Source: Enoplolaimus lenunculus (lineage: Eukaryota > Nematoda > Enoplea > Enoplida > Thoracostomopsidae). Taken from it: a stretch of 64,000 nt of DNA. The notes under the pieces were generated by a model. It was not told the DNA's origin. It saw only the letters and a program-made list of their open reading frames with translations, and searched no databases. Positions 1 to 12,149 of this stretch are shown here, piece after piece (within the stretch, counting starts at the first letter, position 1; each line of letters starts with the position of its first letter). Location: positions 62,001 through 126,000 of the forward strand of contig JASANG010000463.1 in assembly GCA_030248215.1 (NCBI GenBank), given 5' to 3'. Position numbers and translations under genes: made by a program.

Positions 1-592
1 AAGTCGTCGGTTTTGAAACAGTTTTTACTTGGTGCGCCTTGCCACCAAAATAGTAAATTTCTGATTTTTACTATTCTTAGGCTTGCCACAACCAAAAACT
101 AACGAATAAACTTTTTTGTTCTAAATCAAATTTCATGTAAATTATGTTCTGAAAACGGCTATTTTTAGTAGCAGACGACAAGTCGTACGTTTTAAATTCG
201 GTGAGTGCAACATTTTCGTGACGGATTAATGGTATTAGATCAACTTAGAATTTTAGTTATGATTTAGACCAAGTTAAATAAATCCATGTAGAATTTATAT
301 TTTATTTATGAAACTACCTTTGTATATATTGCTTGTGTAGAACATATATTATATAAACTTTGAGACAGAAGTAAATATATATGGTTTATTATTGAGAGCA
401 AGGCATAACCGATATCTGGCTTCGGTAGAAAGTTAGCAAGTTGGTCAATGTTACTTTGAGCTGGGTAACAATAGCGTTAAGTATGGGTTAAATCCGACGT
501 TTTTCTCTCTATAGACAACAAGAACTAGAATGGCTAATTCCAACAGTGGTACATGTTCTTGACAATTCTGGGTAAATTCGGCGCCCCCAATG

Positions 593-1644
593 CGTCATCC
601 ATTTTATCGTGTGACCGCTGTGTAGAAAATTGACGGAACCATTTCCAAGTACAGCTTGAAAAACGTTAGACGGAAATTGTATTTGAAAAAATTGGTCCAG
701 CGGGATATTGAGACAAATTAAAATATTTTGGGTGTCGATTTCCTACTGGGAATATAAATAGGACGGCAGTAGGAAATAGACGGTTTTAAAATCAGATAGG
801 AAATTGATAGGGCAAAATTATTGTCGGACAAACATAGTTTCAATTTCAGTCACGGTAGTTGAAAATACGCTCGTCTGTGGGAAATTGAAAACTACCAAAC
901 TTTGCTTATGTATTTAATCCAACGATTTTCCGTTTTTCAAAATGCTTTATTTTCATTAGCCAGACCCAAGAAACCTATAAAAGGGGCCGTCCAGCATTCG
1001 ATTTTTCTATTTTGTCACAAAATTGTTTTGATTAAAAATGTAGAAATGCGTTTATTGGGTTTTAACAGTTAATAAGGTATGTGTTTTAGACATACAAACA
1101 TGAAAATCGGTACACTGTGAGTCTTATCAGTCCGGATTCTATTTGTATTCCTTGTGCCTCGAAAATAGCCACGGAAACAGCAAAAGATTGTTTTTGTAAA
1201 AACGTTTCCCGCAGGAATTTTCATTGTAAAAGGCTATAGTAAATGTGTTCACGCAAGCGTAAATCATTATATTTCTTGTCCAATTTTGGCAAAACGAGGC
1301 ATAGGCTAGACGCAAGTCCGGGTACTATTTTATAGTTGTTTCGACCATAAAGTTAGGCTTGTCTTTCAATTTCCACGTGGTATATTGAAGTGTGAAAACA
1401 AAGCGGAAATTGATTTGCGAAACCGCGCAATTTCCCATTGCCCTTGTTTTATTAAAAATCGCTAGTGGTAAAATGGACTTCAAATAATCTTACCACTTAA
1501 CTACTTGAGTTTGCAAAAGCGATAGCTGTGGAAAGTTGAAACAGTTTTCAACTTCAATTTCCTTCTTGTTGCGTTTTTTAAAACCGTCTTGGAAATGGTT
1601 GCGTCAATTTTTCACACGGCGGGAACACGACAAAATGGATAACG
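593..1644. mobile_element. Non-autonomous DNA element with about 60-bp TIRs
   Basis: The first 60 bases (CGTCATCCATTTTATCGTG..., then AAATTGACGGAACCATTTCC) reappear inverted at the end (CGTTATCCATTTTGTCGTG...). The arms diverge further in but stay related (GGAAATTGAAGTT motifs). There is no coding capacity inside. The superfamily is not assigned; no clear TSD was seen. Confidence 0.6.
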
Positions 1645-1732
1645 TATAAAGAGACCAACGGTACAGTTTTTAACAAAGGTACACCGCACAACAGTTGACA
1701 AGCAAGCAGCGAGTAGATATCTTGTGAACGAA

Positions 1733-2136
1733 CTGTAATGACCCGAATAAGAGGGGGAGTCTGATATTTATTTGGCCTCTCCAGAGGGTACCCCCATGTT
1801 ATTCGGTTACGGAATGATATTTATTTTCAACCCGCGCTCCGCCACCTTTCGTTACTGATGTATATCCGGTATTGCCACTATCCGTTGAATTAAACGTTTT
1901 TTGCCTTGCATCAAGAGCTTGAACGATAACGCAAGATACTTTGGAATGTTATTTTCAAAACTTATGTGCGCTTTAAAGTTTCGAACTCCAACTTTATTTG
2001 GTCCTGGAGTCATTTATGCGTTACAATTAGGAATAATTGATAAAGATGGACTCTATCCGCTTACGGACTCTTATTAGGGATATGGACTCCTATTCATAGG
2101 GACTCAAAATGGGGACCACCTCTTGGGTCACCACAG
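1733..2136. mobile_element. MITE family A copy 1 (TIR CTGTAGTGACCCGAATAAG)
   Basis: A 404-bp element whose left end CTGTAATGACCCGAATAAG is inverted at the right end (CTTGGGTCACCACAG). Internally it shares CTCCAGAGGGTACC, TTATTCGGTTACGG and CGCTCCGCC blocks with four other copies in the window. Related copies are flanked by TA, as in Tc1/mariner elements. No coding. Confidence 0.75.
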
Positions 2137-2183
2137 TATATACTTTCATCAATTGTTATTTATGGAAGAAACCTTTTTAAATG

Positions 2184-2628
2184 CTGTAGTGACCCGAATA
2201 AGAGGGGGACTGATGTTTGGCTTCTCCAGAGGGTACCAAAATGTAACCGGATATCCGATACGGAAAAAATCTGTGTCCGTTTCCGTAATAATGGAAGGCA
2301 ATTCTTCTTTATAGAGATGCTGGAATGGTTCGAAATGAAATAAAATTACGAAATTCATCCAAAATCTTTAAAATTTTGATGAATTCGCCATTTTTTCTTC
2401 AAATTTTAGAAAACCGCGGGAATATTTTGAGGCAAGAAAAACATACGAAAATTTATACTTCAATATCCGTTTTCCGTTTCCGTTATTGTGATCACTACCG
2501 GTTTCCGTTTTTTCCTATCCGTTTACACCCTGGAGGGAACCCCGTGTTATTCGGTCACGGACGGTTGTTTATTTTAATCTCCCCCTCCGCCGCCCTTCGT
2601 TACTGATATATAACCGGCATTGCAACTA
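2184..2628. mobile_element. MITE family A copy 2, 3'-truncated, with nested hAT-type element
   Basis: It starts CTGTAGTGACCCGAATAAG and follows copy 1 until about 2628, where similarity stops. It is split at the GAGGGTAC block by a 296-bp foldback element (2237-2532). Confidence 0.75.
2237..2532. mobile_element. hAT-type foldback MITE nested in family A
   Basis: The ends are CAAAATGTAACCGGATATCCG and CTATCCGTTTACACCCTG. They are flanked by GAGGGTAC (2229-2236) and GAGGGAAC (2533-2540), an 8-bp duplication with one mismatch. The interior is rich in TCCGTTTCCG. Confidence 0.75.
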
Positions 2629-3806
2629 TCCAAATTACTCGAAAAACAGCGACAAAACATCGCTGAATCCGTGATAAAATGTTTTTTCATGGGGGAACCC
2701 ACGGAGATATAGTGCAAGCACACGTGAGCGAAGCGAGCCAGGAGCCATACACCATTTTAGTGTATACATTTAAATACATTTTTTCTTTAAATCCGCCAGT
2801 ACGATCCGATACTCACTAGTTGCTATTCCGATGTCGGAATTCTGATTTTCTTTCAAGAGTTTTAAGGTGATTGAATTTTCATTTTGCCTGTTTCGTTCGT
2901 TTACAAATCTGTTTGTTATTTATTAGTAAGCATTCACAGTTGTTACTTGAACGCTCTCTAGCAGAGGAAATTATTCCGATGATTATCAAATTTTACCGCA
3001 CTTGCAAACTTTAACTTCTTGTCTTCAAACGAATAACAAAATCTAGGCTTAATATTCTATTAATACCCCATCTCTCAGACCCGTTCAGCGGCTGTTTGTT
3101 GTTTTTGCAACACAAAACAAAATTTGATGCAAAACTTGCATCACAAAACTGTAGGTTGTTTTATGCTAATTGTCTGTCTAACTGTGCTACGCCAGAGATA
3201 TCGTGAATGCTTGCATTAGGATAGGCTGAATTAAATGTTTGTTTAAATAAACTGATGCTATAGAAATACGTGAAAAAGTTTAAATTGAGTTATTCTATGT
3301 CAGTACATAGCAACAAAATTGCCATTGGTCAACGCTACTTCAACAGATTCAAAATCGCGTCAACAGAAAAAATTAAACTGAACAGCAGCAGTAAATATTT
3401 TTAGGTTTTTTAAAAATCTTAATACAGCACAGTATGTTAACCGGCGAATTTGTAGGTGCACCGGATGCGTTGCGGAAGGCAAGGTCGTATCCACTTGTAA
3501 AAAAACAGGGGGTCCAAAGGGTTAACAATTAAAAGACTGAGTTTTAAACAAAGCATATATGCATTTGATTAAGTAGGTGTACTTTTAATTCGTGCGAAGC
3601 GCGAAAGTTTTCAAACCATTTGATTTGAAAAGCGTTGAATTCATGTCCAAATTATAGTTTGAAATAATTATCGCAGTTTCAGAAACTGTCAAAACAGCGA
3701 AGCATTCGATCACAATGCGCTGGCAGGTTGATAGAATTACAAATGTTGCTTTAGGAAATTTACAGCTTTTCTATAACAAAAGATAAAATTAAGCACTAAC
3801 ACTTAC
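2629..3806. other. Unrecognised AT-rich stretch
   Basis: No open frame of note and no recognisable exon on either strand. It shows short stretches of weak similarity to other intergenic repeats only. Confidence 0.4.
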
Positions 3807-4131
3807 TATAACCAATAGTGCATGATACAAGCGTGTGCAACTCTTTGGGTTCCGCATGGTGCAAAATGTTCCACCGGGCGTTGCGTTTTGGGCCGACCCC
3901 CTCTTGTTTGGAGGGGGGTCGCTGTCACATGCAACAACCCTAAATTAAATTATATGCGGAACAATTTGTTGCCGGATACATAAAATGGCACGGTTCGCAT
4001 AGGTTGTACCCCACTCAAAATAGAGGAGTGGTAGGCCAAAAACGCAACGCGTGCCGGGTACATTCGTTTCTACAATGAATGTACCCAGTTGCATACTCTT
4101 GTTGAAGTATGTATCATCTACTCTTGATATA
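3807..4131. mobile_element. Long-TIR MITE, copy 1 (TATAACCAAGAGTGG family)
   Basis: Foldback element of about 325 bp with ends TATAACCAATAGTGCATGAT and ATCATCTACTCTTGATATA. The arms include GTGTGCAACT and AACGCAACGCGTGCCGGGTAC and surround C-rich ACCCCCTC/GGGGGGTC blocks. It is homologous to 15847-16191. Confidence 0.7.
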
Positions 4132-4737
4132 ATGAATATATTTTCGTAGCAGAAACTGCTTCCTGCTCAGTTTAAAAATTTATGTCAGCTTGCAAAATAT
4201 AGCCAAGGCAGCGTAAATCTAGGTTTGAAGCCTATCCAAAATACATATACAGCCATAAGTTCAGGCCTGTTGGAATAGATGGTTTAGCATGTGTTTAATA
4301 CAGCAATACATCTGGTGGCGAATTCGACTCTCGTTGCTGTTGAACTATCTTTAAACAAACTACCTTACCAGCGAATGTATTTGTATTTTGTCCATATAAT
4401 GCTGCGAATAATAACTTTTCCGAACATTTTCCCAGTTTGAACCCACTCAATTAATCGGATGCTGACACTAAAACTGAAGAAAAGTGCTATATCTAAGTTT
4501 TTTATCTTAAACCCAAAGGATTCACAAGTTAGCTTTCTGTAGTAGAAATACAAAACCTTTTTTAGAAATCATTTCTCACTTTTAACATATACTAAATTTT
4601 CCAGTCAATTCCGTGTGTTTTCTTCTTAATCTTAACCTTACTTGTATCGATTTTAATGCAAACAAACTATAGGTAGTTACTTGGAATACAAGACGGGAAA
4701 ATTGTAGTCCGCTTTTACTTGCAAAGCTTTGCGCACA

Positions 4738-4957
4738 CACTGCAAAAAATGGTGCGTCAAATTGACTCTCTCAGAAATAGGCTTCTTGGGACTACACAAA
4801 TTGAGTCAAACTCGACACCGCCAGAGTCAAATTCGATTCACTGAGTGACTCGGGTGGATCGAATTTGACTCTGGTAGAGTTGAATTTGACTCAGTTTGTG
4901 AAGTTCGGAAAAGCCTATTTCGGAGAGACTCAATTTGACTCACCATTTTTCGCAGTG
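4738..4957. mobile_element. Near-perfect palindromic MITE (CACTGCAAAAAATGG ends)
   Basis: The whole 220 bp folds back on itself. The arm reads CACTGCAAAAAATGGTG, then GTCAAATTGACTCTCTC and AGAAATAGGCTT, and returns inverted as AAGCCTATTTCGGAGAGAC and ending CATTTTTCGCAGTG. The CACTG ends are typical of foldback MITEs; no gene inside. Confidence 0.8.
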
Positions 4958-5695
4958 TACGTTTTCCGTCCTTGTCCAAGACTTTCTTTTAATTTATCCT
5001 TTATAATTTTATTTCCCCCGTTTATATATTTTCAAACAGCCCATGTTAATACTATGAAGGGCGTACCGCTGTTTCGCGTGCCTACAATAAGCTTAAGCTT
5101 TATAGACTAATTTTTTGCTTAGGCTTTATGCTTAAACTTTGGCTTTGGCAAGGCTTATCTTTACGCGGAATTCTAGGCTTACGAATATTATTATACTACT
5201 GTATAAACCCTATAGAGTAACATAAACTTATTTTAGCACCTTACTACTATAAAGTATAAAACTTCTACTTTGAAGGGTCTTATTCTAACCTGCAGCAATC
5301 TGTTAGCATTTTATGGCAACAACATAATATAGTGTTTAGGGTTTTTTGTTGAGCCACAAAAGTGTGATAAAAACAGCTTGCGCGACGCATGTAGTAGCTC
5401 TAAAGTCGTGTTGGATGGAGCCGGCATATAGTCTTTATATGCTAGTTTTCGGATTTAGTTTTTTTTTCAGCTTGCTGGAAACCATCATTTACAAAAAAGG
5501 CCTAAGAGTATCGTTGTACAGCTTTGATACCCATAAGTCGGGTGCACTTGGTAAATGCATACTAAAGCGATGGTAATTTAAAGACTTTACCCGTGTGATT
5601 TTAAAAGGGTTTACCAGCGAAAATTTCAATGGTTTTGGGTACCACTGTACCGTAAAATCTCTATTGTAAAGCGGATATACTCAGTACCGTAGCAG

Positions 5696-6040
5696 CAGGG
5701 TGTAACCGGAATTATATAATACCGGAACCGGAAAGTTTAAAAATGCCGGAACCGTAAAATAAAAAGATATTTGTTACGGAAAAAATTCATTTTTAAGCGC
5801 TATTTTATCGCTACGATAAGTTATGGAGTGTGGCACAAATAAAAAATTTTGGCAATACACGCTCGGACAATTTTAGATAAATAATTTCGAATAATACGCC
5901 AAGTTTTCTTATATTTTCAAATGAGAAAAAAATATTCAATACCGAAAATCCCGGTGAAAAAATACCGGATTTCTTACCGGAATCGGAGAGTGAAAAATAC
6001 CGGATTTCCCTGCCGGAACCGAAATTCCGACTGCACCCTG
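5696..6040. mobile_element. hAT-type foldback MITE
   Basis: The ends are CAGGGTGTAACCGGAAT and ATTCCGACTGCACCCTG. Imperfect 8-bp flanking duplication CGTAGCAG / CTTAGTAG (6 of 8). The interior is full of ACCGGAA repeats in both orientations. Confidence 0.65.
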
Positions 6041-6359
6041 CTTAGTAGGCTAGGGCGCCTCTAAAATTCCCGGTAGGGCTCTTTGCGGAGATTAAAATTT
6101 TTTGCACTGAGCAAGAAGCTGAACGCAGTTTTCGTTTAACATTAAATCAAATATAATACACAGTTTTTGTTTTGACCCTCTTTGGCGAGTCTTGGCTAGA
6201 GTTCACACCATTGTGATTAGTATTAGATCCATTTATCCAGATCGGTGCGTTTTGACTTTGAAAAAACGTCTGTTTTGTTCCTGCGTCTGGCGAACATAAA
6301 CCAGTTAACGGTCATTAACTGATTACAACTAAACCGTGCAAAATGGTATTAACAGGCAA

Positions 6360-6560
6360 AGCCCTATCGCATACCGTGCAGGTCGTAAAATGCTTAAAGG
6401 TTAAGCATATTAGTAATCGTAGCAGTTAAGTCTAAGCGTAATATGAAGGAGCTTATACTTAAGCCTAAGCCTAACCAAATAAAAATTAGTCTAAAGCTGA
6501 AGCTAACTATATTGAAGTTCTCACAAAAATGTTTTGCCCCTGATCTCTACATGGGCCAAA
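6360..6560 (-). mobile_element. TTAGGC-like dispersed element, partial
   Basis: It contains TAAGCCTAAGCCTAACC (complement of TTAGGC-like runs). On the minus strand it ends in GGCCCATGTAGAGATCAGGGG, the terminus of the 9-bp-TSD family seen at 12.15 and 16.76 kb. The other end is not clear. Confidence 0.5.
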
Positions 6561-6585
6561 TTAGACACGCGGAACCAGGAGTGTC

Positions 6586-7252
6586 GTAGAGAAAAATATT
6601 GACATGTTGCGTAGAGAAAAATATTGACATGTTGCGTAGAGAAAAATATTGACATGTTGCGTAGAGAAAAATATTGACATGTTGCGTAGAGAAAAATATT
6701 GACATGTTGCGTAGATTTGCAGTAGAGAAAAATATTGACATGTTGCGTAGAGAAAAATATTGACATGTTGCGTAGAGAAAAATATTGACATGTTGCGTAG
6801 AGAAAAATATTGACATGTTGCGTAGAGAAAAATATTGACATGTTGCGTAGAGAAAAATATTGACATGTTGCGTAGAGAAAAATATTGACATGTTGCGTAG
6901 AGAAAAATATTGACATGTTGCGTAGAGAAAAAATATTGACATGTTGCGTAGAGAAAAATATTGACATGTTGCGTAGAGAAAAAAAAATATTGACATGTTG
7001 CGTAGAGAAAAATATTGAAATGTTGCGTAGAGAAAAATATTGACATGTTGCGTAAGAGAAAAATATTGACAAGTAGCGAAGAGAAAAATATTGACATGTT
7101 GCGTAGAGAAAAATATTGACATGTTGCGTAGAGAAAAATATTGACATGTTGCGTAGAGAAAAATATTGACATGTTGCGTAGAGAAAAATATTGACATGTT
7201 GCGTAGAGAAAAATATTGACATGTTGCGTAGAGAAAAATATTGACATGTTGC
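6586..7252. repeat. 25-bp minisatellite, about 26 copies
   Basis: The unit GTAGAGAAAAATATTGACATG plus TTGC is repeated head to tail with very few changes (one short interruption near 6710, a few single-base A-run expansions). No minus-strand frame of the unit has a stop, so three overlapping long frames appear; these are artefacts. It ends about 230 bases before the channel gene start. Confidence 0.97.
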
Positions 7253-7482
7253 CGGCACCGTTAAAAACCCACCAAAACTAAAGCTTCGTGCTGGAATGTG
7301 TAACATTTAGTGCAAAATTCCACCGGTTTCTCGTTTGCTTCGATCTTGATGGTTTTAACTACTCTAAACATTTGTTTTGAATCTTAGTAGCTACCTCACA
7401 TGACACCCCTAATTTATCGTTCCTGCGTCTCTGTATCGAATACAAATTTCAGGCGCTATTATGTTTTTGTCATAATGAAAGG

Positions 7483-10400
7483 ATGAGTTTCCTACTGGCA
7501 TGCATTGCAATATCAGTGTTTCGTCCGGCGATTATGAGTTTAAGTCCGCGTATGAATTATACCTCGCTGAATATGCCTAAAATACGAGCGAAAAGCATCA
7601 AATTTCCAAATCCATTTGAATTTGTTTCAAATGAAAACGATTACGATTTTGAACTGGAGTTTGAACCGGAGGAAACGTCGAAATTGTTACACATGCGTGA
7701 AGTAGTTGATCAACCATGGATTGAGCAACAAAATGTTGATTCAAGTGAAAAACACAAACATGATTTTAGCAAACAAATCATTAAAAATGAACCGGAGGAA
7801 CAACCTGAGTCAGCGGAAACAGAATCTAAACTTATTCAATCGACAAACAGAGCTTTAAGCAATCAACGATCAGCACTGGAGGAAACCAAAATCGCTCAGA
7901 TAAGCTTACAACAAACAGAAGCAAAAAATTTGGCAAACGCGGCAACACATTTACGCGACAAACGCAAAAGTATCCATAGCCGTTCGACAAATCACGTCTA
8001 CAGCCGAGAATTATCGAAACAAGAATGCGTTCAGGACTCACATCTGTTGGTCGCAAAGATGTTGGCTAAACATGACAAACGACGTGTACCAGCGGCAACT
8101 GGGGGTGGCTACTCGTGTTTGGTCACCGTCGAAGTCTGGGTCCAAGAAATATCCAAAATCATCGAAATTAGCTCCGAGTTTGAACTCGATATCTACGTCA
8201 CCGAGCAATGGGTCGATCCTTCGTTGTCGTTCGCTGCGTACAATCCGTGTCGAGCAAACTTATCTCTAGACGCCGATTCGTTGCTTCATCAAATTTGGAC
8301 TCCAAATTCGTGTTTTGTCAACTCGAAAAAGTCTTCAATCCATCGCTCGCCGTACAAAAATGTTTTTCTAATGATTTATGCAAACGGAACCGTTTGGGTA
8401 AATTATCGAATTAAAATTGTCGGGCCGTGCGCAAGAGACATGAAAACGTTCCCGATTGATCATCAGAGATGTTCACTAACGTACGAAAGTTACAATCATA
8501 ATGTAGATAACGTTGCTATGCGGTGGCTAGAACCGAAACCGGTTCAAATTGTTAACGATGTCAAGCTGCCGGATTATAAGTTGATACAAACTTCGTGGAC
8601 ACGAATTGAAAAGGTATTTCAGTGTAAATCAGGTCCTCAGAGTACTGATAGTCATAATGGCCCATGTAAAAATCAGGGGCGAAACGTTTTTCCGTGGGAC
8701 TAGAATAGAATACACTTAAGGTTTAGACAAATTTTTTTGCTTGGCTTTAGGCTTAGGCTTATGTTTACGCTTAGGAATAAACTTATAATACTGTTATGCC
8801 CCTGTTATTTACATTGGCCGTCTTAATGCAGGCTGCGAGTTGATTTAACCCATTCGCAATCAAAATCGACTTTCTGAATTTTTATAGTGTTCAGGATTCT
8901 TCGGGTTACGTACTTTTATTGACAGCAGATGTTGGTAATTAGCAAATCTGGTATACAACTTTTGAAACGCTGAATAAAACTCTTCAACTTTTTACAGTAC
9001 AAAATGAAAACATGGTATTTTGGTGTCACCAAATGTGATGTGAAGATAAGCTCCCGTTTAGGTAAAATTTGAAAAATGTTGGCCCATTTTGAGGCGAATA
9101 CAGCTTTTACACCGGACTCCAAAACAATCAGCTTACATAATTTTGATAGTATTTTTTGGCTAACTTGGGCTTAGGCTTAGTCTTAGTTACAAACTTAAAT
9201 TTACAGCGAGGCTGTACGCTTGGACTTTGGAATATGCTGATACTACTGTTATACTCCTCAAAGTAGCATTGGCCAAAATGCTAAACACCAACTATTATAT
9301 TTTAGAATTATCCACCCGGTCGCTGGGACGAACTAACTGTGACGTTTATATTCGAGCGATTGTACGGGTTCTACATTCTTCAAGCTTACGTTCCAGCGTA
9401 CCTTACTGTCTTTCTATCTTGGGTGTCCTTTTATTTGGGTTCTTCGTCAATTCCGTCCAGAACTACGGTTGGTGTTAACGCTTTGCTTGCGTTAACATTT
9501 CAGGTTCGTCCAATTGTTCATGATAAATAAATATTTTCAATAGCATCTTTAAATGACAATCACACTCAAATGAAGTGACATTTTGTCGTGTAACACCGAT
9601 TTTAAATCAAGCCAGAATAATCCAAAACAACAGCTGGGTCTGAAATGTGAAAACTTCAACTGGAAACATGTAAATAATACCTATACAATGTTCACAAAAC
9701 TGTCGAATTCAAAAGTTTATGTGTGCTTTCTGGACCACGTAAAGTTCACCGAATCTGATTTATTAATCAACGCATGTACTTAAATCATAATGAATGGCTG
9801 AAATAATGAAAAAGTGAAAAATAAACAACAGTCTGTAACCGAATAGCAATAGAGATATCCTCAAGAAAGCGAAATAAATATCAGTCACACCCCTCATTTT
9901 GGTTACAATGAACCAGTAATAGTTGAATTGACTAGAGTTGCGCGGTTAACTGTTTCAGGTTGGTTCTGTAACTAAAAACGTTCCACGAACGTCTGAAATT
10001 AAAAGCATTGACGTTTGGGTACTCACTTGTATGGCTTTCATATTTTGTTCGCTTCTCGAACTGGCACTTGTTGGCTATTTGACTCGAAACGAACGAGTAA
10101 GGATAGCGCTGCACTTTTGATGACGTCCGTCGCCGTCCAATGCCATCCGTCACCGTCCGGCGCCATCCGCCAACAGTCGTCACGAAGCAGTATCTTCCGC
10201 GAATTACTAACGTCGAATACCGTATGGTGACGGATAGTGATGGACAGCGACAAGTCGTAACTCTAAAAGTCCTTATTTTGGTTTGCACGCAAATTTTTGC
10301 TGAATGCATTTCACACGTTTCAGAGATAAGAGTTGTTTTCAAAACTATGCTAATTAAATTGATTAAAAGCGTTTAGGCACCCTGATTGAGGCTAAGAGGT

Positions 10401-11918
10401 ATATATTAACCAAACCGTTACATATGATATAAAACAGTGTTTCTAACAGGTTGAATACCCAAGCTGCGCCTAATGGCACGGTTAAACAATTACCAATCAA
10501 GTGCAGTTGTTGTTGTATCAGCTGGAAAAATGCAAATGCAAAACTAACTGGGCATAGGTTCGTAAACGGTTAGGCGTAGGGTGGCGCTATACTTTTGATC
10601 AATTTTGAAGCCTTCGAGTGCCATACGGTACCGTCTGGCATTGAATTTATGATGTCACAAGACAATCATAGATCCACCATTAGTCCATAATTTCACGCTT
10701 TTTAGCTAAAGGTTCGATATATTTTTTGTGTTGTCGGAAAAGTTGCTACATAGATTTAAATAGACTTTACTTGAAAGTTTAGTTACAGGTTGATAATTTC
10801 GTTTCAACACTGTATTGACCAGAATATAAAAGGGGAAGGGGTAATAAGAGGGGGTCCCCATTTTGAGTCCGAATCAATTGGAGTCCGTATCCCTAATAAG
10901 AGTCGGTAAGCGAATAGAGTCCCTAAACCCTAATTAGAGTCCATAAATGTCAATTATTCCTTATTGTAGCGCATAAATGACTCCAGGACCAAGTAATTTA
11001 AGTTTGAAACTTTAAAGCGTACTTAAATTTTGAAAGTACATTCCTAAGTATAACCTTGTATTATCGCTCAAGCTATTGACACAAGACAAATAAACGTTTA
11101 AGTAATTCAACGGATAATTGCAGTACCGGATATTTATCAGTAATGAAGGGCGGCGGAGCGTGGGTTAAAAATAAATAACAGTCCGTAACCGAATAACAAG
11201 GGGGGTACCCTCTGGAGAGGCCAAATAAATATCAGTCCCCCTCTTATTCGGGTAACTACAGGAATTGCTTGAAAATTTACTATTCGGCAGTTTCAAAGTC
11301 AACAACTTTTTTTAACTGTTTGTAATCTTGGGCTATGTTAAAGTTCAAGGGCCTAGTGGGGTTAGGTTTAGGATTAGGCTTACAATTACGGTTATGTTTA
11401 GGCATAGGTTAGCTTTAGGCTTAGGCTTTGCAGGCACCCTAACACACGTCGTAAGTTTGATATCAATCAACTTCAACCGCTGCCTTGTCTTGTATCTTCG
11501 AATTTTTAAAAACAGTATTTCTTGTTGCATATGCACGCACCATCCGAACAACTTGGACCAGTAGCCAAGCATGGAGGCCAGGGGTGGCTCAGCTCTACCC
11601 CCTTGAAAAATTTGGGCCCCGTACAAAATTTTCAACCTTGCTTGTAAGTCATTGAAAATTCTTGTATACCCCTTCTGAAAAAAATTTAGCTCCCTCTAGC
11701 AACGTGATCTGGGGGGTACTGGCCAGATACAACTATTTCATTCTTTGTTATTGTTTCAGCAAATTGGTCTTCGATGTCAGTGTTCTTGGCTGTGCGCCCG
11801 ATGTCCATTGTGGACGGCGAAAAAACTTGATGAACTTGCAATTTTTGTATTTCCTGGCTGTTTTATGATTTTTAATATTTATTATTGGGGATTTTTAGTG
11901 CGATTTTCGAACATGTGA
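7483..11918 (+). CDS. Cys-loop ligand-gated ion channel subunit (nematode lgc-like)
   Basis: Four exons join in phase 0: 7483-8613, 9306-9503, 9959-10096, 11760-11918 (541 aa). This is a pentameric receptor subunit in the plasma membrane. Residues 1-20 could be a signal peptide. Residues 20-200 are a long polar, acidic low-complexity extension; most relatives start the ligand-binding domain near residue 30-60. The binding domain follows ([12 protein letters not shown] onward), with the Cys-loop pair C316 and C330, 13 residues apart. Exon 2 carries M1 ([17 protein letters not shown]) and M2 after [18 protein letters not shown]; exon 3 carries M3 ([19 protein letters not shown]); exon 4 carries M4 ([18 protein letters not shown]), then TGA. 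The M3-M4 loop is only about 25 residues, so an exon may be missing. The M2 entrance reads P-S-R where anion channels usually have P-A-R, so chloride selectivity is likely but unproven. The ligand is unknown; the M2 text recalls amine- or acetylcholine-gated nematode chloride channels. Introns hold transposon copies. Confidence 0.88.
8660..8819. mobile_element. Mutator-like MITE with TTAGGC-like core, in channel intron 1
   Basis: The ends GCCCATGTAAAAATCAGGGG and CCCCTGTTATTTACATTGGCC are inverted copies. Flanks GTCATAATG (8651-8659) and GTCTTAATG (8820-8828) match at 8 of 9. The core reads GGCTTTAGGCTTAGGCTTA. Confidence 0.7.
10810..11261. mobile_element. MITE family A copy 3, in channel intron 3
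   Basis: It runs in the opposite orientation to copy 1: CTGTATTGACCAGAAT at the left, CCCTCTTATTCGGGTAACT and ACAG at the right, about 452 bp. It has the internal blocks TAATAAGAGTCGGTAAGCG and GTACCCTCTGGAGAGGCC. It lies between the exons encoding M3 and M4. Confidence 0.75.
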
Positions 11919-12149
11919 TCAAATTAGTAGTTCAGTATTTTTAGACTTGGCATATATATGCAGGAGTAGACAAAATGCAAACTTTACATTCTCAGCGCAG
12001 TGTCTTTATTGTTAAATGTCTGTCTGCAACAACGTATTGCCAGTTGATGACAGGGCTGAATACTGTAACAATGAATGAGCAGACTAGAAATTTGGTACAT
12101 ATTTTGGATTCGAATTAACGTACTATTATGCAGATTCACAGATTATCAG

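Noticed and set aside
6521-7306. Three overlapping minus-strand frames of 216-261 residues rich in MSIFFSTQHVNIF
   Set aside because: They are produced by the 25-bp minisatellite, which has no stop in any minus frame; the peptide is the repeat read in three phases.
9583-9783. 66-residue frame after channel exon 2
   Set aside because: It lies in the intron between the M2 and M3 exons and has no family resemblance.
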